A stretch of 64,000 nucleotides of DNA, from the NCBI GenBank assembly GCA_964415295.1, contig CAYPYN010000001.1:372001-436000 (forward strand), given 5' to 3'. Source of the stretch: SB21 sp964415295. Its GTDB lineage: Bacteria; CLD3; SB21. The position numbers and the translations under genes were made by a program. The notes below the pieces were generated by a model. It worked only from the letters and a program-made list of their open reading frames with translations. It did no database searches and was not told the DNA's origin. This document shows, piece after piece, positions 26,663-35,521 of this stretch. Every line of letters begins with the position of its first letter. Position 1 is the first letter of the stretch.

Positions 26663-27222
26663 ACCGCGCTCTTTTCGTTATAATGTTTATCCAGATAACT
26701 TTTGATTTTCTGTATTGCATGAAAAAAATTGGCTTTGATCGTGCCCACGGAATTACCCGTGATCTGAGCGATCTCCGCGTGGCTCAATTCATCATGGAAC
26801 CGAAGGTTGAAAACGATCTTTTGCTTTTCCGATAAACGGTCCACGGCCTCTTGGATCAGATTTTTGAGCTCTTTTTCCTGCAATTTGTTTTCCGGGTCGC
26901 TTTGCTGGGCGGCCAGCGGAAGGTCATCGAAATTGACGAAGTGCCTTAGTTTCTTCTTCCTCTGGAACGAGATCGACTGATTGATCGCAATACGGCACAG
27001 CCAAGTGTATAGTGAACTCTCGCCACGAAACCGGTCTAAGTGTTCATAAGCCTTTACAAAAGTCTCCTGCAGGAGATCATCCGTATCGTCGTGGTCATTA
27101 GCAAAGCTTCTGATAACGGCGTACAGCCTTTCTTTGTACAAAGATACAATCCTATTGAAAGCCTTTTCGCGCTCGAAGGTTGACCCGTTCTTAAACAGTT
27201 CTAAAAGTTCTTTATCTTCCAT
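26659..27222 (-). CDS. ECF RNA polymerase sigma factor
   Basis: 187 residues. Region 2 includes DDTDDLLQETFVKAYEHLDRF and SSLYTWLCRIAINQSISFQRK; region 4 has LSEKQKIVFNLRFHDELSHAEIAQITGNSVGTIKANFFHAIQKIKSYL. This is a complete group 4 (ECF) sigma factor. Its gene is first in a three-gene operon with a membrane anti-sigma factor and a periplasmic protein, so it most likely responds to an envelope signal. Confidence 0.95.
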   Translation of the reverse strand: MEDKELLELFKNGSTFEREKAFNRIVSLYKERLYAVIRSFANDHDDTDDLLQETFVKAYEHLDRFRGESSLYTWLCRIAINQSISFQRKKKLRHFVNFDDLPLAAQQSDPENKLQEKELKNLIQEAVDRLSEKQKIVFNLRFHDELSHAEIAQITGNSVGTIKANFFHAIQKIKSYLDKHYNEKSAV

Positions 27223-27257
27223 TCAGGCTCATGGTCAGCGTGATAGCTCCGCTTCTG

Positions 27258-27289
27258 CAAAGTTAAATATTAGACTAATTAATTGCAAA
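27258..27289 (-). promoter_or_regulatory. Bacteroidota-type promoter of the ECF sigma operon
   Basis: On the minus strand TTTG (27286-27289), exactly 20 bp, then TAACTTTG (27258-27265), a full match to TTTG-N19-23-TAnnTTTG. The -7 element lies 35 bp before the ATG at 27222. This means the operon has a housekeeping promoter; an additional ECF-type promoter was not recognised. Confidence 0.65.
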
Positions 27290-27457
27290 AAGGTTTATGG
27301 GGAAAATGGTATCATTGGTTCATTGACTAATAACGGTCATTCGTTTCGTGGTTTAGCTTCTTCTGTCAGCTTTTTATACATATATCTTAACGTCCCACAA
27401 ACCAAAATCGGCTTTTTGTCAAAGATCTGTCAGGGAATTGTAACAAAATCGTAAAAC
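27290..27457. other. Intergenic segment without a recognised gene
   Basis: Part of the 319-bp divergent gap between the ECF sigma gene and the lipoprotein gene. It is A+T-rich, contains no frame with a plausible start and ribosome binding site, and no RNA gene that I can recognise. Confidence 0.5.
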
Positions 27458-27488
27458 ATGACAAGTGTCATAGAAAACAACTGTTTTC
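27458..27488. promoter_or_regulatory. Two adjacent dyads upstream of the lipoprotein/TonB receptor pair
   Basis: ATGACA-AG-TGTCAT at 27458-27471 and GAAAACA-AC-TGTTTTC at 27473-27488, centres 16 bp apart, both built on an ACA-N2-TGT core. They end 54 bp before the lipoprotein ATG and just ahead of a TATATTTA element (27493-27500). Likely operators for a repressor or activator of the uptake genes; the regulator is not identified. Confidence 0.5.
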
Positions 27489-27541
27489 ATGTTATATTTA
27501 GGTCGTAAATATTATTAACTATTCTTTTTTGCGAGGAAAAA

Positions 27542-28135
27542 ATGAAATCGAAAACAACCGTCCTATCTGTCGTCATGGGGATCGCATTGGCGGCCTTCGC
27601 CTTTACCGGATGCGATGATGACAAGCCCAATACGGCTACCATTCATGGCACTATTACATTCAAGAATCTTTATACCTGGACCCAAAGTGGATCCGTTTCC
27701 TCAGCCGACAGCGGCGTAGTGGAAATCGTGATATTCGGAGATTCGGTTTGGGCTGCGAGCCCGGGTGGAACTTATGCACAAGGCGCTCCTTATAATGCCA
27801 ACGATCCTATCATTCTGGATATGAATCCGGCCGACTCCACATACGAATATTCTATTGAAGTTGAACCCGGCACGTATTCGGCCCTTGCGGTCGGCTTCCG
27901 CACGACGAGCCGCGGCTATTCCTCGGCTTCGGGAAAAAAGACCGCGACTTTGGGCGTTCATTGGGAACATCCGGACAGCGTGAGCTACGGCTTTGCTTTT
28001 ACTGGCGCCCCCATGAGTTATCCTCCGCCGTCACCTATTACTGTTGAAAAAGGCGATAATTTGGAGATCAACTTCAGAGCTGATTACAAATTCGCGGCAA
28101 CATGGTATAATGTCTGGGTGCCGATGATTCCGTAA
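27542..28135 (+). CDS. Lipoprotein linked to TonB-dependent receptor
   Basis: 197 residues with lipobox FTGC (lipidated Cys24) followed by an Asp-rich start. The mature part looks beta-rich: TIHGTITFKNLYTW, SGVVEIVIFGDSVWAA, YEYSIEVEPGTYSALAVGF, and a C-terminal VEKGDNLEINFRADYKF. I do not recognise the family; the layout resembles small surface lipoproteins that hand ligands to an outer-membrane receptor. A hairpin terminator separates it partly from the receptor gene, so read-through may set the ratio. Confidence 0.78.
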   Translation: MKSKTTVLSVVMGIALAAFAFTGCDDDKPNTATIHGTITFKNLYTWTQSGSVSSADSGVVEIVIFGDSVWAASPGGTYAQGAPYNANDPIILDMNPADSTYEYSIEVEPGTYSALAVGFRTTSRGYSSASGKKTATLGVHWEHPDSVSYGFAFTGAPMSYPPPSPITVEKGDNLEINFRADYKFAATWYNVWVPMIP

Positions 28136-28148
28136 GTATTCTCACAAG

Positions 28149-28182
28149 AAGTGGCTTGATATGTTCAGGCCACTTCATTTTT
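28149..28182 (+). terminator. Hairpin terminator after the lipoprotein gene
   Basis: AAGTGGC (28149-28155) pairs with GCCACTT (28169-28175) around a 13-nt loop, followed by CATTTTTAT. It lies 13 bp after the lipoprotein stop and 12-20 bp before the start chosen for the receptor. Confidence 0.65.
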
Positions 28183-28194
28183 ATATCCAAATTT

Positions 28195-30510
28195 GTGAAA
28201 CAAGAACATTCAAAATACATACCGGCATTGATTTCTTTCCTCATGTTTTTCATCCTTCCGGCCTACCTGTGGTCCGGATCTTTGGAAGACGACACGGATG
28301 GAAGCAAAAAAATCTTTGGCGAGATATCAGGCAGGATTTTCGACTCAAAGACCAAAGAACCTCTGTCTTATGTCAATGTCATGGTCGTTGGCACCGTACT
28401 GGGCGACGTAACGGATGAAAACGGAGCTTTCAAGATCGCCAGAGTGCCTATCGGCATGCACAAAGTTCAGGCCAATTTCATCGGCTATGATATAAAGATC
28501 GTGGACAATGTAGTCGTAGTTTACAATCGGGCCACATCTGTGGAAATAGCCATGGAAGAAGCTGCGATCATTTCCGAAGATATTATCATTACCGCCTCAA
28601 GGCGGGAACAAACGGCCAATATCGCACCGGCCAGCGTTGGTGTGATCACCGCGGAAGAAATCAAAAACAAAGGTATCTCGACCTTCGATCAGGCTATCGA
28701 GGCCGCTCCCAGTATTCAAATGACACGATCCAGCGGATCCAATGTTCAAGCCGTATCCATCCGCGGTTCATCAGAAGTTGCCGGCGCAGGTGTAGGTAAT
28801 CGCGTGCTGCTCCTGATCGACGGGCGACCGGCTCTCAGTCCGGAATCGGGCGGCGCTCTGTGGAATCTGGTTCCAACCAACTCGATCGAACGCGTTGAAG
28901 TAGTGAAAGGTGCGTATTCATCACTTTATGGCTCCAATGCCATGGGCGGCGTGATCAATGTGATAACTAAGAAACCCGTTCTCAAGCCTTATACCAAAGT
29001 ACACGCAGAATATGGATTCTACAATCCGGCACCGTCTTATACCGATTACGACAAGGTCGGCGCGTATAATACACTCGAATTCTCCCACAGCCGGAAAGTG
29101 GACAATTTCTCATTTCTGGTGGATGCCGGAAGGAAGTATAACGAAGGTCATCGTGAGTCCACAGGTTTTGAAATGTACAATGTCTATGGAAAAGCGATCT
29201 ATAATTTTTCAAACAACCGAAACATTCAGCTTTCAGCCAATTATAATCGGATCCACAACGAATATCCCGCGACTTGGCTTAATTTTGTCAATGCCTATTC
29301 CGTGGCGCCCTGGCGAAAAGACGACCGTCAGGACCGGTACGAATTCAACACCGATCTGTACTACTATGCTATCCCGAGTACGGAAGTAAAATACTCGACG
29401 CGGTTTTACTACTATAACAACGGATCGACCTACACGTTCGACCCGCACCCCGGAAACGACAGCACCAACGTTAACACGGGCCATCAGGAAATCCCGCAGA
29501 CGACCATCAGGACGAACCGCTTCGGTAATGTATCGCAGCTGGATTATTTCATTGGTAAGGCTCATTATTTCATTGCAGGTACTGATTTCCAGTTTGACTT
29601 TACGGATGCCAGACCGGCCAATACGTTGTATGGAAAACACAAGGCGTTCAACGTAGCCGGATACCTTCAGGACGAGATCCGGATTCATCAAAAGTTCATT
29701 ACTACGATCGGTGTCCGATACGATTACAATCGTATCCTCGGAGGATACTCGGAAGGAAATTTCAGTCCGAAGATATCGATGGTCTATTCGGTCAATGACC
29801 ATTGGTCTGTCCGAACGCTTCTCGCACAAGCCTACCGAAACCCGTCCGTGGCGGAACGTTACATCAAATACGAACAAGGAGGCGGGATCAATTTTGTTCA
29901 GGATGCCAACCTGAGATCGGAAAAGCTGTATGCCTCCTTCGAATTGGGAACCAAATTCCGCATCACCGAGTATACGGCCTACGATATCTCATATTTCTTC
30001 AATGAGTACAAAGACCTGATCGCTTACAAACTGGTATCCGGAAGTCTTTATGAAGTTGTCAATCTGAACCGTGCACGCATGCAAGGATTTGAAATCAACT
30101 TCAATCTCTATTGCAAACATTATTATACGGCCTCGATCGGCTACACTTATCTGGATGCCCGCGACATTTCCAAAGACGCCGGACTGAACGATGTTGGTTA
30201 TGAAAGCGGAAATCATGACCTGCCGTATAAAGTAAAACATTCTCTCAATTTCAACTCCGATGCGTTTTACAGTAATTTTGCCTGGAATGTGAACGGCCGT
30301 TACAGCAGCGCCATGAAAGAAGTGTCCATTTACCCCGGGAGCGAACCCGGCTCCTTTTTTGTCATCAATTCCAAACTTTCTTATAAAATAGCCACCGGTA
30401 AAATGGTTTACCTTTCTGTAAATAACATAACCAATACGCAGTACGAAGAGATCGAGCGCTACCGGATGCCCGGCCGGAGCTATACCGTCGGCACAATATT
30501 GGAATTCTGA
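28195..30510 (+). CDS. TonB-dependent outer-membrane receptor with carboxypeptidase-regulatory N-terminus
   Basis: 771 residues. Signal peptide (YIPALISFLMFFILPAYLWSGS), a CarboxypepD_reg-like domain (GEISGRIFDSKTKEPLSYVNV... about residues 40-120), the plug (SVGVITAEEIKNKG, VSIRGSS, VLLLIDGRP, IERVEVVKGAYSSLYGSNAMGGVINVIT), and a 22-strand barrel ending in aromatic residues (GTILEF). The barrel has the CirA/BtuB-like layout. The frame opens with TTG at 28156, but that codon lies inside the loop of a hairpin; GTG at 28195 gives a normal signal peptide. The ligand is unknown. Confidence 0.92.
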   Translation: MKQEHSKYIPALISFLMFFILPAYLWSGSLEDDTDGSKKIFGEISGRIFDSKTKEPLSYVNVMVVGTVLGDVTDENGAFKIARVPIGMHKVQANFIGYDIKIVDNVVVVYNRATSVEIAMEEAAIISEDIIITASRREQTANIAPASVGVITAEEIKNKGISTFDQAIEAAPSIQMTRSSGSNVQAVSIRGSSEVAGAGVGNRVLLLIDGRPALSPESGGALWNLVPTNSIERVEVVKGAYSSLYGSNAMGGVINVITKKPVLKPYTKVHAEYGFYNPAPSYTDYDKVGAYNTLEFSHSRKVDNFSFLVDAGRKYNEGHRESTGFEMYNVYGKAIYNFSNNRNIQLSANYNRIHNEYPATWLNFVNAYSVAPWRKDDRQDRYEFNTDLYYYAIPSTEVKYSTRFYYYNNGSTYTFDPHPGNDSTNVNTGHQEIPQTTIRTNRFGNVSQLDYFIGKAHYFIAGTDFQFDFTDARPANTLYGKHKAFNVAGYLQDEIRIHQKFITTIGVRYDYNRILGGYSEGNFSPKISMVYSVNDHWSVRTLLAQAYRNPSVAERYIKYEQGGGINFVQDANLRSEKLYASFELGTKFRITEYTAYDISYFFNEYKDLIAYKLVSGSLYEVVNLNRARMQGFEINFNLYCKHYYTASIGYTYLDARDISKDAGLNDVGYESGNHDLPYKVKHSLNFNSDAFYSNFAWNVNGRYSSAMKEVSIYPGSEPGSFFVINSKLSYKIATGKMVYLSVNNITNTQYEEIERYRMPGRSYTVGTILEF

Positions 30511-30605
30511 TCCTCCCGAACTCCCGCTTTTCTTGATTTGAACCACGTAAGTGCCTCAAAAACAATTTGATTAAGTGCAGGCATTCGTTTATATTGCCAA
30601 CGTTT

Positions 30606-31607
30606 ATGACATCACGTACCAGCATCCGGCGTCTTGGGGAATTCGGTCTGATCCGTATGATCGGGCGGATCGTTTCTTCATCCAAAAAGACACCCGGTTT
30701 GATGCTGGGCATCGGCGACGATGCCGCGGTTTTCAAAACATCCGGCAGTAAGCTGAACGTGATCACTGTTGACGCAATGACCGAAGGAATCCATTTTGAC
30801 CTACGGTATACCGGTTTTCGTGATCTTGGCTGGAAAGCCGTGGCGGTCAATCTAAGCGATCTGGCTGCGATGGGGGCCGAGCCAAAATGGTTATTGGTTC
30901 ATCTCACGATTCCTGAAAGAATCAAAGCCGAGGACATTTCGGAGCTGTATCGCGGAATTTCTGCCTGTTCAAATAAGTTTTCAATCCGCGTGATCGGCGG
31001 AAACATCAGTCGCGCCAAAAGAGAATTCGTCGTTTGCATCACCGCGCTGGGTCAGGTTCACAAGAACCGGTTGCTCAAGAGAAGTTCGGCCAGATCGGGA
31101 GATGTTCTAGCGGTGACGGGAGATCTGGGCGCATCGCACGCCGGTCTGAGGAGTTTGCAGTGGAAGAGACGGTTCCCTGCAGCTGATTATATAAGACAAA
31201 AACATATTGCGCCGGTACCGAGGGTCGATTGGATCCGGCAGCTCCTGGATGCGAAAGTAAAAATTCACGCGTGCATCGATATCAGCGACGGTTTATCGTC
31301 CGACCTGAAACACCTTTGCGAAGCCAGTAAGGCCGGCGCCGAAGTGGAACTTGACCGGATCCCGGTTCATCCCCAAACAAGAAAAACGGCGGAAAAACTG
31401 CACGAAGATATCCGTGATTACGTGTTAAACGGCGGCGAGGAATATGAGCTACTGATGGCTCTGGCACCTGCAGAATTTCTGAAAGCTAAAAAGGTTTTGG
31501 GTAAACAGATTACGGCCATCGGCCGGATCAACCGTTCAGGTCGAATAACTTTGGCGGACGGTACAAAAAGATCCGAGATCATGGCCGACGGATTCACACA
31601 TTTTTAA
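30606..31607 (+). CDS. thiL: Thiamine-monophosphate kinase
   Basis: 333 residues from the ATG at 30606, where the conserved start RRLGEFGLIRMI begins (an upstream in-frame TTG at 30567 adds 13 unconserved residues). ThiL phosphorylates TMP to thiamine diphosphate. Visible family motifs: IGDDAAVF, DAMTEGIHFDL (Mg-ATP), NLSDLAAMGAEP, GGNISRAK, and IDISDGLSSDLKHL with the second metal site. Followed by the M24 peptidase gene after 14 bp. Confidence 0.96.
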   Translation: MTSRTSIRRLGEFGLIRMIGRIVSSSKKTPGLMLGIGDDAAVFKTSGSKLNVITVDAMTEGIHFDLRYTGFRDLGWKAVAVNLSDLAAMGAEPKWLLVHLTIPERIKAEDISELYRGISACSNKFSIRVIGGNISRAKREFVVCITALGQVHKNRLLKRSSARSGDVLAVTGDLGASHAGLRSLQWKRRFPAADYIRQKHIAPVPRVDWIRQLLDAKVKIHACIDISDGLSSDLKHLCEASKAGAEVELDRIPVHPQTRKTAEKLHEDIRDYVLNGGEEYELLMALAPAEFLKAKKVLGKQITAIGRINRSGRITLADGTKRSEIMADGFTHF

Positions 31608-31621
31608 TACAGGAATTTGGT

Positions 31622-32842
31622 ATGGAAGCGAATTTTGAAAAAGGACTCACGGATAAGCGCGTCGCGCACATCCAGGAGTCGATCCGTACTCTCGGCGTGG
31701 ACGGATGGCTTTTTTACAGTTTTCGTAAGAATAATCCCGTAGCACAAAAGATACTCAACTTGCCCGAGCATCTCACGCAGATGCGAAGGTTCTTTTACTA
31801 CATCCCGGCTTCCGGCACGCCTCAGAAACTTGTTCACGGTATTGAACGCGGAACGCTCGACACGCTCCCCGGCGATAAGATGATCTATTCCAGCTGGCGG
31901 GAACTGGAAGATGCGCTCAAACGCATGGTTCGCGGCGCCAAGAAAATGGCCATGGAGTATTCTCCGGAAGCCAATATCCCTTACGTATCGATCGTAGACG
32001 CAGGCACTCTGGAACTGGTCAAGAAGACGACCGGCGCCGAGATCGTCTCATCGGCGGATCTTATTCAGTATTTTGATTCCACCTGGGACAACGAACAGCT
32101 GGAACTCCATCTCGAAGCTTCCCGCGCGCTTATCAAGATCGTACACGAGGCCTTCGATGAGATCAAACACAAACTCAAGTCAAAACAAAAGATCACGGAA
32201 TACGATGTTCAGCAATTCATTCTCCGCCGGTTCAGCGAAAGCGGCCTGACAACGGAACATATGCCTAATTGCTCCGTTAATCAAAACTCCGGCGATCCGC
32301 ATTACGAACCGACCAAGGACATTTTCAAGGAGATCCGCGAAGGGGACTTTGTACTTATCGACCTGTGGGCAAAAAAGAAAACTCCCAGGGGAGTATACGC
32401 GGACTATACGTGGGTCGGTTACGCCGGTACGGCCGTTCCGGAAAAATACGAAAAGATCTTTCAAGTGGTCAAAGGCGCGCGGGATGCCGCGGTCAGTTTT
32501 ATTAAGAACGAGATCAACAAAGACCAGCCGCTGTACGGCTGGCAGATCGACGATGTGTGCCGCAATTTCATCAAGTCCAAAGGTTACGGCGAGTACTTCA
32601 TTCATCGCACGGGGCATTCCATCGGCGAGGATGTACACGGCAATGGGGCCAATATCGACAATCTGGAAACCAAGGATAACCGGCGCATCATTCCCCGCAC
32701 GTGTTTCTCCATCGAGCCGGGTATTTATTTCATCGACGACTTTGGCGTGAGGTCGGAGATCGATGTTTTTGTAATGGAGAACAAGGATATTCTTGTTACC
32801 GGTACGCCTCTTCAGCAGGAAGTTCTCGCGATACTAAAGTAG
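31622..32842 (+). CDS. M24-family metallopeptidase (Xaa-Pro aminopeptidase-like)
   Basis: 406 residues: an N-terminal creatinase-type domain (to about 150) and the pita-bread M24 domain. The five metal ligands are visible: Asp in LIDLWAKK, Asp in YADYTW, His in RTGHSIGEDVHG, Glu in SIEPGIY and Glu in RSEIDVF. It should be a dinuclear-metal exopeptidase or proline dipeptidase; exact specificity is not readable. Cytoplasmic, no signal peptide. Confidence 0.92.
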   Translation: MEANFEKGLTDKRVAHIQESIRTLGVDGWLFYSFRKNNPVAQKILNLPEHLTQMRRFFYYIPASGTPQKLVHGIERGTLDTLPGDKMIYSSWRELEDALKRMVRGAKKMAMEYSPEANIPYVSIVDAGTLELVKKTTGAEIVSSADLIQYFDSTWDNEQLELHLEASRALIKIVHEAFDEIKHKLKSKQKITEYDVQQFILRRFSESGLTTEHMPNCSVNQNSGDPHYEPTKDIFKEIREGDFVLIDLWAKKKTPRGVYADYTWVGYAGTAVPEKYEKIFQVVKGARDAAVSFIKNEINKDQPLYGWQIDDVCRNFIKSKGYGEYFIHRTGHSIGEDVHGNGANIDNLETKDNRRIIPRTCFSIEPGIYFIDDFGVRSEIDVFVMENKDILVTGTPLQQEVLAILK

Positions 32843-32882
32843 AATAGTCTGTAACCAACAAAAAAAGGAGAGTCATCCGCGG

Positions 32883-33356
32883 ATGTCGAAATTCTACGTA
32901 ACCCCAGATGGGTTGAAGAAAATGAAAGAGGAACTCAAGCATCTTAAGAACGTGAAGCGTCCGGAGATCGCTCACCGCGTGCAGGTGGCCCGCGAACACG
33001 GTGATCTCAAAGAGAATGCGGAGTACCACGCCGCCAAAGAAGAACTCCAGCATATGCAGAACCGCATTAACGATATGGAGTATAAGATCATGCATGCGGT
33101 CATCGTCAAAGAAGAAGACATCCCGTCCGACAAGGTATACATTCTCGCAACAGTGGATCTGCAGAATATCAAAACCAAAGAAAAGATCACTTATACCCTG
33201 GTTCCTGACAACGAGGCCGATTGGGAATCGGGAAAAATTTCCGTCAATACGCCGATTGGAAAAGGATTACTGGGAAAATCCGTAGGCGATACGGCCGTGA
33301 TCAAAGTTCCGAGCGGTGAACAACATCTCAAAATATTAAAAATTTACAGAAACTGA
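32883..33356 (+). CDS. greA: Transcription elongation factor GreA
   Basis: 157 residues. The N-terminal coiled coil (TPDGLKKMKEELKHLKNVKRPEIAHRVQVAREHGDLKENAEYHAAKEEL) with the acidic tip DLKENAEY, then a GreA C-terminal domain (VYILATVDLQNIKTKEKITYTLV, ISVNTPIGKGLLGKSVGDTAVI). It rescues backtracked RNA polymerase by stimulating transcript cleavage. GGAG lies 14 bp before the ATG, a long spacing. Confidence 0.97.
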   Translation: MSKFYVTPDGLKKMKEELKHLKNVKRPEIAHRVQVAREHGDLKENAEYHAAKEELQHMQNRINDMEYKIMHAVIVKEEDIPSDKVYILATVDLQNIKTKEKITYTLVPDNEADWESGKISVNTPIGKGLLGKSVGDTAVIKVPSGEQHLKILKIYRN

Positions 33357-33359
33357 TTT

Positions 33360-33605
33360 ATGTCTGAGAACCCGACACCCGGCGATCCGCAGGAACATCT
33401 TCCTACCGATCCAGATGAAGCAAAAGCCGAAGCCAAACGTCAACGCGCGAGGCACTGGCAGTGGTACGGATGGGCCGTGATCGGCCTGATGATCATGATC
33501 ATTATCCTGAACCTGTTCGGCGTTTTCGGGCCTGAATTCAACAAGTACGCGATGATCGGGATCGTCCTTGCGTATGGCGTGTACGTGGTTTTCAGAAAAC
33601 GTTAA
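33360..33605 (+). CDS. Small single-pass or two-pass membrane protein
   Basis: 81 residues. A hydrophilic, Pro- and Glu-rich N-terminus, then WYGWAVIGLMIMIIILNLFGVF and YAMIGIVLAYGVYVVF membrane segments and a basic end. Four bases after the greA stop and 15 before bshA, so in one transcript. No known family. Confidence 0.75.
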   Translation: MSENPTPGDPQEHLPTDPDEAKAEAKRQRARHWQWYGWAVIGLMIMIIILNLFGVFGPEFNKYAMIGIVLAYGVYVVFRKR

Positions 33606-33619
33606 CCGATGATTCGTTC

Positions 33620-34777
33620 ATGAAAATAGGCATTACCTGTTACCCAACCTACGGCGGCAGCGGCGTGGTGGCCACGGAACTTGGTATCGAACTAGCCAAA
33701 CGCGGCCACGATATTCATTTTATTACTTCGGACATCCCTTTCCGGCTGGCTTCTTTCCGAGAACATGTCTATTTCCATGCCGTGGATGTGATGACCTACC
33801 CGGTATTTGAACATACGCCCTATGCTCTCTCTCTGGCGGCCCGCATGGCCGAAGTCGCCGAATTTGAGGACCTTGATCTTCTGCATGTGCATTATGCAAT
33901 CCCGCACGCACCGAGCGCTTATCTGGCGAAACAGATCATTCGCAAGAACAACCGCATAAAAGAACTGAAGATCGTCACAACCCTTCACGGAACGGATATC
34001 ACTCTGCTGGCTATGGACCGTTCCTATCTGAACCTGATCAAATTCAGCATCGACGAAAGCGACGGCACAACCGCCGTTTCCAAATACCTGCGCAATCGCA
34101 CCTATTCCGAGATCAAGCCTAACCGCAAGATCGAGGTCATTCACAACTTCATCGACACGGAAAAATACAAGCCGCAGGAAAAAGGCAGCGGCTCGTGCAA
34201 CGGATTCCTCCAACACATCGCCCCTAAGGGTGAGAAAATCATCATGCATACCAGCAACTTTCGTCCGCTGAAGCGTCTGAACGACGTGATCCGTATTTTT
34301 GCAAAGGTGAAGGACTCCGTGAATAGCAAGCTGGTGCTGATCGGCGACGGACCGGAACGGCACAACAGCGAGCAGCTGGCCCGGGAGCTTCATGTTGAGA
34401 ACGATGTGCTGTTTCTTGGCAAACAAGAAGCCGTCTCCGACCTGATCGGCAAAGCCGATGTTTTCCTTCTTCCAAGCGAAAGTGAAAGTTTCGGTCTGGC
34501 AGCCCTCGAAGCCATGTCCTCCGGCGTTCCCGTCGTAACAACGAATGTCGGCGGATTGCCCGAGATCAATAGCCACGGTGAAACGGGATACCTTGAAAAA
34601 TTGGGCGACGTGGATGCCATGGCCTCGGATATCGTTAAGATCTTCTCCGATCCGGCCCTGCAGGAACAACTGGGTATGAATGCCAGAAAAAGGGTTCTGG
34701 ACAACTTCGGAACCGACCGTATCGTCCAGATGTACGTTGACTATTACGAGAACGTCATTGCCGGAAGAAATTCATAA
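33620..34777 (+). CDS. bshA: N-acetyl-alpha-D-glucosaminyl L-malate synthase
   Basis: 385 residues, GT4-family glycosyltransferase that joins UDP-GlcNAc and L-malate in the first step of bacillithiol synthesis. Diagnostic segments: GITCYPTYGGSGVVATELG at the start, HVHYAIPHAPSA, TTLHGTDITLL, VIHNFIDTEKY, and the nucleotide-sugar site PSESESFGLAALEAMSSG. bshC is also in the window at 54.3 kb; bshB is not. Its stop overlaps the next ATG by one base. Confidence 0.96.
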   Translation: MKIGITCYPTYGGSGVVATELGIELAKRGHDIHFITSDIPFRLASFREHVYFHAVDVMTYPVFEHTPYALSLAARMAEVAEFEDLDLLHVHYAIPHAPSAYLAKQIIRKNNRIKELKIVTTLHGTDITLLAMDRSYLNLIKFSIDESDGTTAVSKYLRNRTYSEIKPNRKIEVIHNFIDTEKYKPQEKGSGSCNGFLQHIAPKGEKIIMHTSNFRPLKRLNDVIRIFAKVKDSVNSKLVLIGDGPERHNSEQLARELHVENDVLFLGKQEAVSDLIGKADVFLLPSESESFGLAALEAMSSGVPVVTTNVGGLPEINSHGETGYLEKLGDVDAMASDIVKIFSDPALQEQLGMNARKRVLDNFGTDRIVQMYVDYYENVIAGRNS

Positions 34778-35511
34778 TGACCCTTTCGAGAAAAATCATG
34801 ATCATTGCGCACCGCGGCGTCACCTATTCAGGATATCCTGAGAATTCTCTCCCGGCCTTTCAGGCGGTTCTGGATGAAGGATACGACGGCGTGGAAATGG
34901 ATGTGCGTCTTACCAAGGACAAAGAATTGGTCGTGTTTCACGATATCCGGCTGGAACGTTTGACGGAAAACGGACACGGAATGGTAAGAACAAAAACACT
35001 GGCTGATCTGCAAAAAATGAAATTGAAAAGCGAGGTAGTCGATACACGTATTCCCGCATTGTCCGAAGTCCTGGCTTTGTATCAACATTCTTCCCTGCTG
35101 ATCAATGTCGAGATCAAAAGCGAGTTCCCCCTGCGAGGCCGGATCGAACAACGGGTCGTGGATCTGATCTACCACTACGGCTTGCAAAGGAAGATCATTA
35201 TTTCATCGTTCAATCCCCTTGTCATTCGCAAAATGCAGAAAGTGGATCCGACGCTCAAGACCGGTTTCATCTATGAAAAAAGAATGCCCCGTCTTAATCA
35301 ACGATTGGCCAAGGGCCTGATCGTTGATTCATGGCATCCCAATTATAACGGCGTCACGGAAACCTTGGTGGATAAGGCCCGTGAGTCGGGTTGCACCGTT
35401 TTCCCATGGACGGTTAACGATGAAGCCGAAATCCTCCGCCTGAAAAAACTCAACGTGGATGGTGTGATCACGGATTTTCCTAAACTGGCAAAGAAAATAC
35501 TTAAGACATAA
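34777..35511 (+). CDS. Glycerophosphodiester phosphodiesterase (UgpQ-like)
   Basis: 244 residues, GDPD TIM-barrel: IAHRGVTYSGYPENSLPAF (catalytic His and Arg-Gly), GVEMDVRLTKDKELVVFHD (metal Glu/Asp and second His), LINVEIKSE, and the final GVITDFPKLA. It hydrolyses glycerophosphodiesters to glycerol-3-phosphate and an alcohol. No signal peptide, so cytoplasmic. The ATG shares a base with the bshA stop, indicating coupling. Confidence 0.93.
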   Translation: MTLSRKIMIIAHRGVTYSGYPENSLPAFQAVLDEGYDGVEMDVRLTKDKELVVFHDIRLERLTENGHGMVRTKTLADLQKMKLKSEVVDTRIPALSEVLALYQHSSLLINVEIKSEFPLRGRIEQRVVDLIYHYGLQRKIIISSFNPLVIRKMQKVDPTLKTGFIYEKRMPRLNQRLAKGLIVDSWHPNYNGVTETLVDKARESGCTVFPWTVNDEAEILRLKKLNVDGVITDFPKLAKKILKT

Positions 35512-35521
35512 CATTGAAAGA

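Noticed and set aside
28156..28194. TTG start of the TonB receptor at 28156
   Set aside because: The codon lies in the loop of a terminator hairpin and would add residues before the signal peptide; GTG at 28195 is better.
33692..34669. 325-codon minus-strand frame inside bshA
   Set aside because: Antisense to a clear bshA gene and without family motifs; an artefact of codon bias.
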